Below the pieces are notes generated by a model. The model saw only the letters and a list, made by a program, of their open reading frames with translations, was not told the DNA's origin and did no database searches. Of a DNA stretch of 64,000 nt, positions 51,675 through 64,000 are shown piece by piece. The position numbers and the translations under genes are program-made. The stretch's first letter is position 1; the number at the start of each line of letters is the position of its first letter. The stretch is taken from assembly GCA_002104945.1 (NCBI GenBank), contig MCFH01000003.1:1550001-1614000 (forward strand). The letters run 5' to 3'. This stretch comes from Piromyces finnis (lineage: Eukaryota; Neocallimastigomycota; Neocallimastigomycetes; Neocallimastigales; Neocallimastigaceae).

Positions 51675-52314
51675 ATTTGTTTTTTATTCTTTAAGATTAA
51701 AAAATTAATAATCTAAAAAAAAAAAAAAAAAAAAAAAAAAACTTGGAATTTAATAGATCGCATGTAAATAGGTAAACATCTAATGATTTTCCTTTTCTTT
51801 TTTTTTTCCTTTTTTTTAAAAAATAAAAAAAACTATAAAAAAAAGAAACTGAAATTAATTAAAATTTATGAAATCTATATATAGGTGTATATATTGCATA
51901 TACATATAGATAATAAAGAAATGGATAGAAATCATTAAAAAAGTTTTTTTTTTTTATTTCATATAACATCAATTTGGTTGATTTTATTTTTTTGTTTCTT
52001 TTTTTTCCAAAGGAAAAAAAGTTAAAAAAAAAAAAAAACTATGTATTTTTTTTATATAGTTTTAAAAAAATTAATGAAAAAAACTAATTAAAACAATACT
52101 ATAATAATATATAAAAAGAAAAATAATAAAAAAAGATTATGGATAAATTAAAAAATTGATACTTTATGTCTTTTTTTTTTTTTTTTTTTTTTTTGGATAG
52201 AGAATAGATTTCATGTTTTTTTTTTTAAACGTTAATTACATTTATACCATAAAAAAGGTGTTAGATAAGAAAAAAAAAATTTTTTTTATACAAGACAATA
52301 ATTACAATTTAGGA
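50498..52314. other. Intergenic, convergent 3' ends
   Basis: 1.8 kb between the ends of the UBTD gene (+) and the NDFIP-like gene (-). It has a CTA/CCAACA-rich patch at about 50561-50600 just after the UBTD stop, A-runs at 50825-50852, 51076-51104 and 51714-51740, and a T-run at 51642-51674. No coding frame is seen. Confidence 0.6.
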
Positions 52315-53387
52315 TTATAGATTAATTTCCGGTACACGATCTGGATGATTATCAGCAAATTCTTTGACTTTAAGAATTCTTTTAAATCTTGATATGGAAT
52401 AATAAATGATAAATATTGAAAGACCCATCATAGCAAAGCCTACCCATTTACCATACCACCATTGATCAACGATTCCGTTTATTCCATTATATTCAAATTC
52501 TTCATCTGCTGGGGATCCGTCCATTGGATTATCACTATCTGTAATGATAAGTAATCCATATCTAAATATAGTAAGGGCTACACCAATAAGTGCCCCTTTA
52601 CGAGTACCATGAGATGTTGATAAAAAGAAAGTCATAATAAATCCGATAAAGTCAAATATAAATGAGAAGAAAGCAGATAAAACCATACCTGCCCAAGTAC
52701 CTGCTGGAATACTATTAATTAACATTTCACCGTAAAATTCACCGATACGACAATAGGTCACTTCATATCCGTAAAATGGATCGAATTCTGCTTCACCGGT
52801 TACTTCGGTGTAAGTTGGTAAGGCGTCAGAACGAATTTCTGGTTTTTCATTCAAATTTGAGAATACACCATCATGAGAATTAATAACAAAAGGTTTAGAT
52901 GATTTTGGCTTTTTTTTAAAGAATCTAAATTCCGACAAAATACTTTTCTTTAATTTTCCTGATATTGTTTCTGAAGTTGAATTATTGGTGGATGAGGAAG
53001 GAAGGAATGGATTACGAATAGTCTCACTCGTACTAGCTTCTATATTATTATTATTTTCAACGACAACACCAATTGGATTTTCATTTTCTTCATCATTTTC
53101 ATTCGACTCCTCTACGTCAATCTGTGCTACATTATTTTTTGGTATTAATAACTCCTGGTCATTACTTTCTTGTATTTCTAATATTTCATCTTCTGTTGAT
53201 GCATTTTGTTCTATATTGTCCAACGGTATATAATCTATATTCTTTATTTTTATTAATAATAATGTTAAATAAAATGAAGAGAGAGGAAAAAAATTTTTTT
53301 TTTTAACAATTTGTCAATTAAATAATATGGTTTTTATGTTGTTTTTGTTATATAATTTATTTTTAGTTTAATCCATACCTTGTTCAT
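52315..53387 (-). CDS. BSD2: NDFIP/Bsd2-like Nedd4-ligase adaptor, three membrane segments
   Basis: A 9-nt first coding exon (53387-53379, ATG AAC AAG) spliced to 53241-52315 gives 311 aa; yeast Bsd2 is about 321. The long frame has no ATG of its own near the start, which is why the upstream mini-exon is needed (MNKNIDYIPLDNIEQNA). The N-terminal ~130 residues are acidic and disordered. LPTYTEV is a PY-type WW-binding motif. Three hydrophobic segments follow: around WAGMVLSAFFSFIFDFIGFI, then GALIGVALTIFRYGLLII, then WVGFAMMGLSIFIIYY. Order and spacing match NDFIP1/2 and Bsd2, Golgi/endosome adaptors that recruit HECT-type E3 ligases (Nedd4/Rsp5) to membrane proteins. The first-exon splice is inferred and is the weakest part. 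Confidence 0.85.
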
Positions 53388-53822
53388 TTCTCTTTTTATA
53401 TATATATAGGCGAATTTTTTAAAGTATTTTGAATAACTATTAATTTATTTTATTATGTATTATTGTTTTTTTTTTTAAATAAAAATAAATTCTAATTTTT
53501 GAACTTTAAAATCAATAGTTATATAAAAGTAATGAATTAATATTATTATCAATATAGAAAATATTTATAATTTGTACTATTTAAAATTTATATTTTGAAA
53601 ATTAATACTATATATATTATACGTATATATTTTTTATACTAATACTACGATAAAACAACAACAATATATCTTATTATTATTACTTTTATTATTATTTAAT
53701 TTATTTCATGTAAATTATAAAAATATATAAAATAAAAGAATGGCTTACTTTTGTTGTAGAGTTTTTTTTTTTTTTTTTTTTTTACCTTTCTTCTTGATAA
53801 ATAAAAGTATACTTTTTTATTA

Positions 53823-53853
<31 letters not shown>

Positions 53854-53944
53854 GAAATATTGTTTGACTTTTAATACTGCTTTGATTTTATTATTACTTG
53901 ATTTTAAATATTTTTGTTTTGTTTTGTTTTGACAAATGATATTG

Positions 53945-53978
<34 letters not shown>

Positions 53979-56711
53979 ACTGTAGTATTTATACACTTTC
54001 TTTTTATTTTATTACTTTTTACTATTTTTTTTCTTTTTTTTTTTCTATTATTATTTAGTTATGTTGTTTACCCTTCTTTAAAACTATTAATATTAATATT
54101 TATTACAATTCCTTTTTTATTATTGTTTCCATAAATATAATAAAAATAAAAAAGACTTTGGTTATTATCCTTTTTTTTCAAAAAAAAAGTATTTTTTTTT
54201 TTTCTTTAATTCTTATTATATTTACTTTTTTTTTTTTTTTTTTATTTCTATCGTTCCACTTGTTGTTCTTCCTTGTTTTTTTTTTTTTTTTTTTAATCTT
54301 TTTTTAATAAAATGAAAAGTATACTTTTTCCTATTTTTTTTAATTTTTATTTTTAAAAAGGTTTTTTAGTACAAAAAAAGAAAGAAAAGAAAAAACTAAA
54401 AAAAAAAAAATTTATTATTAAATATTCCAAATTAAATTTATTAATAATTAAACTTTTAAAATTTTCATTTTTTTTTTTTTTTGAAATTCATTGAAAAAAA
54501 GTGTTTGGGAAAAACAAATAAAGTAAGGAAGGAATGCCTAATGAAATGATTATAATTTATATTATTACATCACTCACTTGAATAATAATAATATAAAAAA
54601 AAGAAGCATCAATGTTAAAATAGAAAAAGATTTGAAAATTAAAAAAAGATAACAGATATTCCAAAGGGTATAGAATGTAGGTCAAGAAGAAGAAAACGTC
54701 ATATTAACTTTTTATGAATATATTTTATTAAAAGCTTTTATATTTCCATTATTATTATTACTCTACTACGACGATGATGATATAACAAATTAAAATAGAA
54801 ATAATGAAATAAAATGAAATAAAAAAAACGCCTTTTTTTTACTACCAAAACTCAACAAGAATTTACCTGAAGGTATGATGAAAATGACCACAAAGTTCTT
54901 GGTATAAAATTTTAATAAAAATGTCATTCCTTATGAAATTAATTAAATTATTAATAATAAATAATAATACAATATATTATCACTCATTTTTATTGGTTAT
55001 ATTCATTTAAAAATAAATTCGTATTATATTCTTAATATAAATAATATATAATGAAATAAATTAATAATATATTAAGTATATTTATTTGTATAAATTAAAT
55101 AATAAACAATCAAAAATAAATAGATAAATAAACATAAAATAAATAAATTTATAATAAAAAGTAAATGAATGAATAAATAAAAGTGTCAAAGTAAAATGTT
55201 TGATAAGAAGAAGAGGCAAGAGTGAAAAAAGGTTTTCTCTTTTTTCTTTTTATTATTAATATCTTTTATCATTTGCATCTCTTTGATTATACAATATTTT
55301 ATTAATAACAATTTAACAATCTTTTTTTTTATTATTATGAAATTGGTCTTTTCTTTTTTTTTCTACTTCTAATCCTTTGTTGTTGAATTTTAAAATGTGT
55401 AACAGAAATATTTAATAATGAAATTTTCTTTGTCCTTTTTTCTATATTAAACAAGCAATTTAATAAAAAGTTGCACTTTTCCAAGATCCATTTCTAAGGA
55501 TTTCTTTTAAATAATAATTGAAAATTTTGCCTTTATCATTCATACAAAGAAAAAAAAAAGACTTTATTGTTGCCCAAATTATTTTTGGTGTGGTGGTGGT
55601 GGTGGTGGTTGATGGTTGATGGTTGATAGTGTATAGTATTATTTTATAATATATTTAATTATATTTGAATATATTTGGATCATATATTAATAAATCAATT
55701 TAATTAAAAATTTTAAATTGTTAAATCATAAAAAATTTTTTTTATATATAAAGCAAACAACAACAAAAAGTGGTTTATTTTTTATTTTTTATTTTTATTT
55801 CTTTAATATTTTATTATTATTTTATTTTACCATTCCATATACTTTCAATAGTTAAAATCTATCTTTTTTTTTTTTCTTCTTAAAAACAACCACCACCACC
55901 ACCACAACAACAACCTTTTAAACCTATTGAATGGATAATTAATAATAATAATAATAATAAAATCATATCATTATTGAAAAGAAATTATTTAAAAATAAGA
56001 AAAGATATTTAAATATGAAGTAATACCTATAAAGACTATAGGATAGTTTTATTTTTATTTATTTATTTTTTTAATATAACCTAATATTTTATAATAACAA
56101 GAGTAAGTGTAAATTGTATAGTACTTTTTAAATTATAAAAAAGTATGTTTTTATATATATTAAAAATGGGTTTATAATGAAAGATGGAGGGACTACGAAT
56201 AAAAAAAAAAGTAATTTTTCAGTAGTAGTGATAAACATTAAATGATGAAATACGCAATCAAAAGATAAATTCAGACATATAAATTCGTATTAATAAGAAA
56301 TGTTAACCTATCTTTACTGTTAAAAAAATAAAATGATAACTATTGATGAATCTAGTTTGAAATTTAAAATGACTTTTTTTTTTATTGTTATTTCTCTTTA
56401 ATTGAAAGAATTTCATAATGAAATAATAATAAATGTAATATATATATTAAAATTTTTAAATATAAAATAATATTATTAGAATTTGTAAAAATTCAACAAT
56501 TAAACAATAAAAAAAAATATATATTTTTTATAATATTCATAGTTTTAATATATTTAACTATTTACGATGCATACCAAAATAAAAATAAAAACTTAAATAA
56601 TTTTTCTTTTTATGTTTTAAAAAAAATACCAATTCTTTTAAAAAATTCATAAATTAATTATTATTACTATTATGTATTAAAATTTAGAATAATTATTAAA
56701 TATTATCAAAA
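53388..56711. other. Intergenic, divergent promoters
   Basis: 3.3 kb between the NDFIP-like gene (-) and the RING gene (+). It contains an ATT tract near 53950-53980, T-runs near 53762-53783 and 54220-54245, and a GGT block at 55587-55611 mirrored by a CCA block at 55887-55905. Nothing coding is seen. Confidence 0.6.
55593..55905. repeat. 19-nt inverted repeat made of GGT / ACC trinucleotides
   Basis: The left arm 55593-55611 (five TGG units ending TTG) is the exact reverse complement of the right arm 55887-55905 (CAA then five CCA units). The ~275-bp spacer is AT-rich. A second GGTTGAT tandem follows the left arm. Confidence 0.7.
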
Positions 56712-59218
56712 ATGACCAATATGAATAATACTGATAATTTAAATACCTCAACTTCCGATCTATCATCAAATAATTCTGGAAACCACAACAAGAATACTCG
56801 CTCAGGTGAAAAGAGAAAAAGAGAAAGTAATGAAAAGCAGGATAATGTAACAATTATAAATGAACAAAGAAATCTGAAAAAGTCAAGAAAAAATGGTAAA
56901 TAGATACAACCAATTATAATTATTAAACTATTATTCATAATAAAATTTGATATAATAAATTAATAAATATTAAATATTATTATTATTATTATTATAATTA
57001 TTACTTTGATATTAATTATTATGTTATTATTATTATTATTTCTTTTATATTTATTATTATTATAATTATTATTTTGATATTAATTATTATGTTATTATTA
57101 TTATTATTTCTTTTATATTTATAATTATTATTACAATATTTATTATTATTATTGATATAAATTTGTTGTATATTATTGTTTATATAATATTTAAAAGTCA
57201 ATAAAGATAAATCAAAGAATGAAGCCACAAGTCAAAGTTTATTAAAAAATGATAATAAAAAGGCTCAATCATCTTCATTATCTTCTAATGAAAAAGAAAA
57301 TAGTCTAAAGAAAAAAAAGGATAGAGTACATTCTATCTTTAATAAATGTATAAGTAAAATAAAAGGATTTGGGAAGGGTAAGTCAAAATCATCAAATTCT
57401 AATAAAGAATCTTCAGATTCAGGTGCTTCCTCTTCTCAAAAAAATGAATCATCTAGTGCAAATTTAAATTCCAATACTACTCAAACATCATTACTTAATA
57501 GATCTGATGTTGACTCAAAGGATTCTATGGAATTAACATCAAATAATGAAGATTTAAATAAAAGTATTAATAATAATAATCTTTCATCATCATCTAGTGC
57601 GAATAATAACAATGTAGAAGTATCCACTAATACTAACTCAAATTCACAATCTCAAACTCAAACTCAAGCACAATCATTGAGATCATTACCTATTAATTTG
57701 GGCAGTAATAGTAGAATATATTTACGACCAATTGTGATAACAAGACCTATCATTAGACGAAGTATCAATACATTAAATAGAACAAATCAATCTGGTAGAG
57801 ATGCCTTAAACGCATTGATCATGGATGTTGTGACTAATTCTAATCAATTTACTCCAGTATCTGAATTGAGAAGAAATAATTTATTTAGTAACACAAGTAA
57901 TAACAGTAATAATAATAACAATAACATAAATAATAATAGTAATAATAGTAATAATAGTAATGATAATCATGCCAACAGCAACAATAATAATATTAGTATT
58001 AGTAATAGTAATGATAATCATGCCAACAGCAACAATAATAATATTAGTAATAGTAATAGTAATAATTCTGGAACAACAAATGCAACAACAAATATTAATA
58101 ATAGATTAAATCTACCAACACTAAATTCAAACCTTCATTCAACTACAAACGCATCAAATTCAACTACAAATTCATCAAACTCAACAAACGGTATATCTAA
58201 TTATTTCTTTTCTTATCCACAAGATAATAATAATGCTGTTAGATATACTGGTAATTCATTATTAAGCAATATATTAAATAATTCATTAATGGTGTCTATT
58301 AATGCAATTCAGAATTCTAATAGCAATCCTAATAATGCAGCAGTAAATAGTCCTTTTAATTTCAATTTTAATAATCGTTCTGGTCCATTGAGACCAATTA
58401 CAATACAAAGATCCCATATTGTACGTATTCCTACTGTACGTACAGGAATACAAGCAAATATAAACTTAAATAGAAATTCCAATTCGTCTCCAAATACTAC
58501 AACAACAACAACTACAAATACTACAGTACCATCTACAAATACCACAGTACCATCTACAAATACCACAACACCATCTACAAATACCACAGCGCCATCTTCA
58601 AACTCCAATAGAACTACAAATTCCAACGTAACAAATGGTGCTAATTTAAGGGATGTTAATCTAAACGATGTCATTACTCGTATTGTAGATATAATCGGTT
58701 CCATTGTTGAAAGAAATCAACATAATAATAGTGTTACATCAAATAATACAGTTAACTCTACTTCAAATTCAAGTAATAGCTCATCTTTGAATAATACTCA
58801 AAATAATTCAAATCGTAATTTGTTCAATGTTGATAGAGATCATTCAAGTATGAATAATTCAAGTTTAGATAGTATGGCTACTTCTGTAAACATATCAAGT
58901 AGATTGAACAACCGCAATAACAACAACAATAACAATGCAAACAATACAAATAGTACAAGTCATAGTTTTAATACTAATATTAACAACAACAACATTAATG
59001 GAAATACAACAGGATTATTTACAAGATTAATAACTCAACAAATTATTGAAAGATCAAGATCAGCTGAAGAAATAAGAAATTCGTTGATAAATAATATTTT
59101 ATACGATATAAATAATATCGTAAATAATGATAGAAATAATAATAGTACTACTACTGTTTCTTCTATTGCCTCTACTACAAATAATAATAATAATAATAAC
59201 AACAACAACAACAACAAC

Positions 59219-59295
<77 letters not shown>

Positions 59296-61210
59296 CAACA
59301 ACAATAATAATAATAATGTATTTACCCAAAATAGAAACATTTTAAATAGAAGTAATAATCCATTATTATTTTATAGCCCGTTAATTCATCAAGCAATTGT
59401 CGAAAGATTAAATAATCATACAAATAATAATAGTAATATAAATAATTCAAATGCGACTGGAAATACAGCTAATAATGCGAACATAGGTAGTAATACAGCA
59501 AACACAAATAATTCAAGTAATATCAATGATTCAAATAATGGCATTCAACAAGGATCTAATAATAGATCTGCAACAATAAGTACTGAATTTATTCCAATAT
59601 CTTTCAGATTTCAATTGCCATTAAATAATGAACCACTTATGCTCTATGAAGATTTATTAGAATTAGGTGAATTATTCGAAAATGTAAGAACTCGTAATGC
59701 TACAGAAGCAGATTTACAACGTGATCATTCCCTATACACATATGATGCTAAGAAAAAGACTTTTATACTCAAAGAAGAAAAGAAAACGAAAGAAACATCA
59801 AAAAATAAGAAAGAAGCATCAAAAAATGAGGCCAGTTCTTCCTCATCTTCAACAGCCATAAATGGAAAAGCATCCACAACATCAAATACATCAAAGAAAC
59901 AAAAAGAAAAAGAAAAGGTGGAGAGTATAGTAAAGGAAGATGATAATACATCACCTACCTTTGGAAAGAATAAAACAGTAGGTATTAGGGAAATGTTAGG
60001 ATCTACTGGTAATTCATGTACTATCTGTTTATGTGAATATGAAGATAAAGATGAAATAAGAGTTTTACATTGTAAGCATGCTTTCCATAAACAATGTATT
60101 GATGAATGGATTTCCAAATATGTAAACAATTGTCCAATTTGTCGTGGTAATGGTGTTCAAAGAGAAAATACCAATCGTTTCTCCTCCTCCTCAATACGTA
60201 TGAACAATAATAATAACAATAATAATAATAATAATGATAATAACAGCGATACAAATCATGTAAATAATAATCATTCAAATCCAACCACCAATAGACCATA
60301 TTCCATTTTTACGTCTGGTTTAAGTCTAGGCAATCTATTCCAACCACACTCTCAAACTCGTCTTAATAATGCTAATGCAAATGCTAATACTAATACGGAT
60401 ACTAATTCCTATTTTCCTTCTATACAAATAAATAATCTTAGATCTGGAACAGAATCTTTATTAAATACTCAGTCTAATGCTAATCCTATAGTTATTGAAA
60501 TTGATTTTGGAGGTGATAATCGTTCTCCCCTTAATATTTCAAATACGGCTAGAGGTCGTAATGACGGAAACAATACAAGAACAAATTCCACCGCCACCAC
60601 TACCACCAATACAACTGCTAACACCGCTAATACCACCACTACCACTACCACCAATACAACCACTAACAACACCAATAGAACCACCACCACCACCACTACT
60701 ACTACTTCCACCAATACTACTACCAACACAAATAATAATGGTGTAAATGCAAATCAGAATAATCATCATAGTATCAATATTAGCCCAGGTTCATTATTAT
60801 TTGGATCTACCATTACTATTAATCCTGAACAATTCATTGACAGCGATCACCATGATCGTGAAAGAAGATTAATTTTAAATTTCTTTGAACCTTCAGAGAG
60901 TAATAATAATAATAATGATAGTAATTCAAATAGTAATACTCATCGAAGCAACACCAACAATTCAAACAATACCCAAACTAATAATAATACCAACACTAAT
61001 CGTTCCTCCCCAAATGTAAGCTTATCTAGTATCATTAATTCAGCTCGTAATAACAATTCTTCTTTTAGATTTAATTTAATGGACTTTGACCTTCAACCCA
61101 CTCAACGTCATTCAACATCTTCCAACACATCAAGTAATAATGAATCCAATACCACAAACACTACTTCTAAAGATACTACCAAAACCAATTCTAATTCAAA
61201 TAAAAATTAA
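56712..61210 (+). CDS. Giant Asn/Thr/Ser-rich RING-H2 E3 ubiquitin ligase
   Basis: Two exons (56712-56895 and 57198-61210) encode 1398 aa. A classical RING-H2 finger lies at residues 1002-1043: C1002-x2-C1005, C1020, H1022, H1025, C1028, C1040-x2-C1043, with the typical IDEWISKYVNNCPICRG end. RING-H2 domains recruit E2 enzymes and transfer ubiquitin. Almost everything else is low complexity: Asn/Ser tracts, a run of 46 Asn at 59180-59317, and Thr/Asn tracts after the RING. More ordered islands are residues about 125-145 (RPIVITRPIIRRSINTLNRT), about 370-390 and about 855-900 (FIPISFRFQLPLNNEPLMLY then LLELGELFENVR). The last of these may be a folded region N-terminal to the RING, so the substrate-binding part could be there. 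There is no transmembrane segment, unlike ATL/RNF membrane ligases. The N-terminal ~170 residues are Lys/Ser-rich (KKKKDRVHSIFNK). Confidence 0.9.
56993..57130. repeat. Tandem duplication of a 69-bp unit in the RING gene intron
   Basis: Two adjacent copies (starting about 56993 and 57062) of a unit beginning 'ataattattactttgat' and containing 'attatgttattatta' and 'ttcttttatattta' are nearly identical, differing at about two positions. They lie in the only intron of the RING gene. Confidence 0.85.
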
Positions 61211-62476
61211 TTTTTTTTTTTTTTTTTTTATAATTTTAAAAAACAAATAATGATTATTTATTGATTTATACATCAACATAAACCAATATTTATTTTATAT
61301 AATATCACCACTTTTTTAATTTCATTTTTAATAAAATTTAATATTTATATGGATAATTAATTACTAAAGGATTATTATTATTTTTTTTTTATTTTAATTC
61401 ATTTGGAAAATAAAAAATAAATAAAATCTATTATCCTATTTTATTTTTATATACTACTACTACTACTACTACTACTAATAAAAGAATTATAATAACAATA
61501 AATGATAATGATCATAATAAATAAATAAATACATGAATAAATGATAATAATAATAATAATAATAATTTTATAATTATTATTGTTATTTATTATTATTATT
61601 ATTATTATTATTTTTTTTTTTCTTTATTAACAAGTCTTTTTTTTTTTTTTTTTTTTTTATATGAAAATAAAAAAATTAAGATTTTTATTTATTTTTAATA
61701 CTAAAAGAGATAATATATAAATGAATGAATGAACGAATGACTATACAAATATAATAAATAAATAAGTCTTAAAGGCTCAAATGGGATGGGTTTAAATATG
61801 GTCATTTTACTAATGAATATTATAAAGTATTACATTTATTTAATAATAATGATTAATATGGCTAGTAATAATTTGTAATATAATGCATGCGTAATAATCA
61901 GTGCCTACATGATTATTCACATATTCTAACAAACAATAAAGTAAACAATATTATAAATAAATAAATAAATAAGTATTATATATAACCTTGATTAAGATAT
62001 GATTATCACTGCTTTAGTAATACTTGTTTTATTATTAAGAGTTACTTAGATTAGCAAGTTACAAAGTTGCTAGTGTAAAATAAATACATAATGAATGTAT
62101 TTTATATGTTTATAATGTGGCTTATACATTTAATTTACATTATATATTCTGAAAAATGTATAAACCATTGAATAACTAGAATTATTTTTATTCAAAGCTA
62201 TGCAAAAGCACTTTGCCCATTTTATCATTTTAAATTTTTAAAAAGAAAGAAAAAAAAAATAAAATAAAAATTATTTTTATTTTTTTTTCTTAGTTAATAT
62301 ATCATACTTTAAATAGTATTGTTATTTATTCATTATTATTTAATTGTTATTGTTAAAATAATCATTTTTATAATAAATACTTTTTTTTTTTTGCAACAAT
62401 AAAATATTTTATTTGAGGGTAAAATTGCTATCAATCTTGGAATAATCAAAAATATCAATAGAAATAAACCTCTCCC

Positions 62477-62507
<31 letters not shown>

Positions 62508-62511
62508 ATAT
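61211..62511. other. Intergenic, tandem genes
   Basis: The 3' flank of the RING gene and the 5' flank of the unknown gene. It has a CTA tract near 61455-61476 and ATT/TTA tracts near 61540-61620. The stretch 61780-62220 has fewer homopolymers than most of the intergenic DNA, but no open frame is convincing. Confidence 0.55.
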
Positions 62512-63827
62512 ATGGATATTTTAGAAAAAGAAGATAAATTTGTATATACCCATTCACAAATAATAAGAGTATCATGTAAATTAAATTCAAAATCCTCAGA
62601 GGAAAAAAAAAAACCTTTAAATATTTTTTCTCAATTTCAAATTGACTATTTTGAACTTGACCATACACCAGATACCAAAACAAGTAAAAAAAGTCATAAT
62701 GAATTTTCAAAAAAACATCATATTAATATAAAAAAATGGATATGTACTGGTTCTTTACCTCTTTTAGATTTATTTAAACAATTTCAATTGGATAAAACAA
62801 CTTCAACTTTATGGCATTGGGATTTAAAAATTTTACATCATTGGAATGATGGACTGTAACTATATATATATATATTTTCTTTCTCCTATTAATAAATTCA
62901 TTAAAAAAAAAAAAATTCATTATTTATTTTTATATACTATATATAGAATATAAATAATATAAATATATTAAATTTCATTTTTCAATATTAATTAGTTATT
63001 TAACATTTTGATAGTTGACATTTGAAATTTTCTTTTTCTTTTTTTTTTTTTTATTTTTTTAAAAAAAAAAATAATAAAATTTAAAAAGAAATTCAAGATA
63101 CATATATATTTAATTCAATCACTAAGATAATTTTTATTATATTTGTATATATGTATATATGTATTTATTTGCTTTATATAGATATTATCCCACCTTGGTT
63201 TTTGTACTTGATAATTTTGAAATTTTAACTTTTAAATTACCAAATCATTTTTCAGAATTAGAATGGACATGTCAATGCCATATAAACTATCAGCTTTCAC
63301 GTCATAAAAATGAATTAAGTGGTTTGAAGATACAGGAAAACTATTCAAAAAAATATTTTCAATTTAATAGTTTTGACGGTCCTTTGATTCAATTATCAAT
63401 AGCTCTTTCACCAAATTCGTCTTCCATACCTTCATCGTCTACTCTTCCAATGACTTATTTTATTTATGATACATTTCCTATTTTGGAGGTATTATTTCCA
63501 TGTTGGTTTATTCAAGCTATTCCTATTCATGAGGATGCTATAGAATTTCAATTTTATAGAAATTATTCAGAAAAAAAGTATTTTTGGATACGAGAAAATG
63601 AAGAGGAATCAGATCGGGAAGCTGAATCCATCATAAAATTAATTTCTGAACATTATGATAGTCCTTCTTCTTCCTTTATTTATTCTATGTCAGATATTTC
63701 TTTTGTCGTTAAAGATGATCAAGAAACCACTATTCTTGGAACGAAAAAGAAAACTTGTATTTGGATCGATTCAAATTTTAATATTCGTCAAACGCTTCTT
63801 TTGCCTCATATACCCATTGAATTGTAA
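62512..63827 (+). CDS. Unrecognised 329-aa protein
   Basis: Two exons (62512-62855 and 63182-63827) join in frame (CT|A) to give 329 aa. The composition is that of a folded protein: many Trp, Cys, His and Phe residues and little low complexity, apart from a short Ser/Pro linker (SPNSSSIPSSSTLP near residue 202). Sequence islands include WICTGSLPLLDLFKQFQL, TSTLWHWDLKILHHWND, YPTLVFVLDNFEILTFKLP, FPCWFIQAIPIHED and KTCIWIDSNFNIRQTLLLPH. Alternating hydrophobic strands suggest a beta-rich or propeller-like fold, and the RENEEESDREAE segment is a charged helix. There is no signal peptide or membrane segment. I cannot assign a family. The start could be earlier if an unseen 5' exon exists, but the ATG follows a long T-run typical of the non-coding DNA here. 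Confidence 0.75.
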
Positions 63828-64000
63828 AAACTATTTATATATATATAAAATACTTTTTTTTTTTTTTTTCTATTCTTATTTATAATTCTATTTTGTAATT
63901 TGTTTTTTATTTTCTATTTATTTTTTTTTTTCTTTAAAAAAAAAAAAAATTATATTACTTAATTATTTAAAATATATATATATATATATATATCTTTTTT
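63828..64000. other. AT-rich 3' flank
   Basis: Poly-T, poly-A and TA tracts only, after the stop of the unknown gene. Confidence 0.7.

Noticed and set aside
58309-60769. Several Val/Leu/Ser-rich antisense frames within the RING gene
   Set aside because: Mirror readings of Asn/Thr codon tracts of the + strand gene.

Overview
This is a very AT-rich nuclear eukaryotic window. It has short AT-rich introns (GTAAGT/GTAAAT-type donors, TAG acceptors), long poly-A/poly-T runs and many simple-sequence arrays. The gene content points to a flagellated fungus: two flagellum-only genes (meckelin/TMEM67 and CFAP221/PCDP1) sit among fungal-style housekeeping genes. With the extreme AT bias and Asn homopolymers, the best guess is an anaerobic gut fungus (Neocallimastigomycota). 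That assignment is inferred from gene content and composition. The standard genetic code fits every model.

Layout. The 3' tip of a + strand membrane-protein gene (1-54) is followed by a - strand probable nuclear regulator with a cadherin/Ig-like motif (1382-3434). A largely empty stretch with one small basic ORF (7892-8419) and two ATTT-type arrays runs to about 12.2 kb. Meckelin follows (12228-17930, 19 exons), then a MYND zinc-finger protein (18738-19947), a TAG/TATTAG array, and a Nop12/RBM34-like two-RRM nucleolar protein (21626-24430, with a 12-nt micro-exon). A Ulp1-type SUMO protease lies on the - strand (25089-28717). Glutamate-cysteine ligase (31062-34304) carries a roughly 600-bp AAT array in an intron. 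CFAP221 is on the - strand (35450-40473, 21 exons). A securin candidate (41829-43966) has a roughly 500-bp perfect hexamer array in an intron. SmB (44690-46868) has its start codon alone on the first exon. UBTD-like (49245-50497), NDFIP/Bsd2-like (52315-53387, - strand), a very large Asn-rich RING-H2 protein (56712-61210) and an unrecognised 329-aa protein (62512-63827) complete the window.

How the genes relate. There is no operon-like or cluster logic. The genes cover cilium/flagellum building (TMEM67 in the transition zone, CFAP221 in the central apparatus), ubiquitin/SUMO biology (ULP1, a RING E3, an NDFIP-type E3 adaptor, a UBTD protein, and securin as a likely APC/C substrate), RNA biology (SmB, Nop12) and glutathione synthesis. 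I rebuilt the exon models by hand. Each reconstructed frame is a whole number of codons, and the products of the well-known families come out near the usual family length (979 aa for meckelin, 838 aa for CFAP221). I found no tRNA, rRNA, transposon or CRISPR array, and no new multi-gene system. The most unusual material is splicing architecture (micro-exons, an isolated start codon, poly-A next to acceptors) and large, very pure repeat arrays inside introns of conserved genes.
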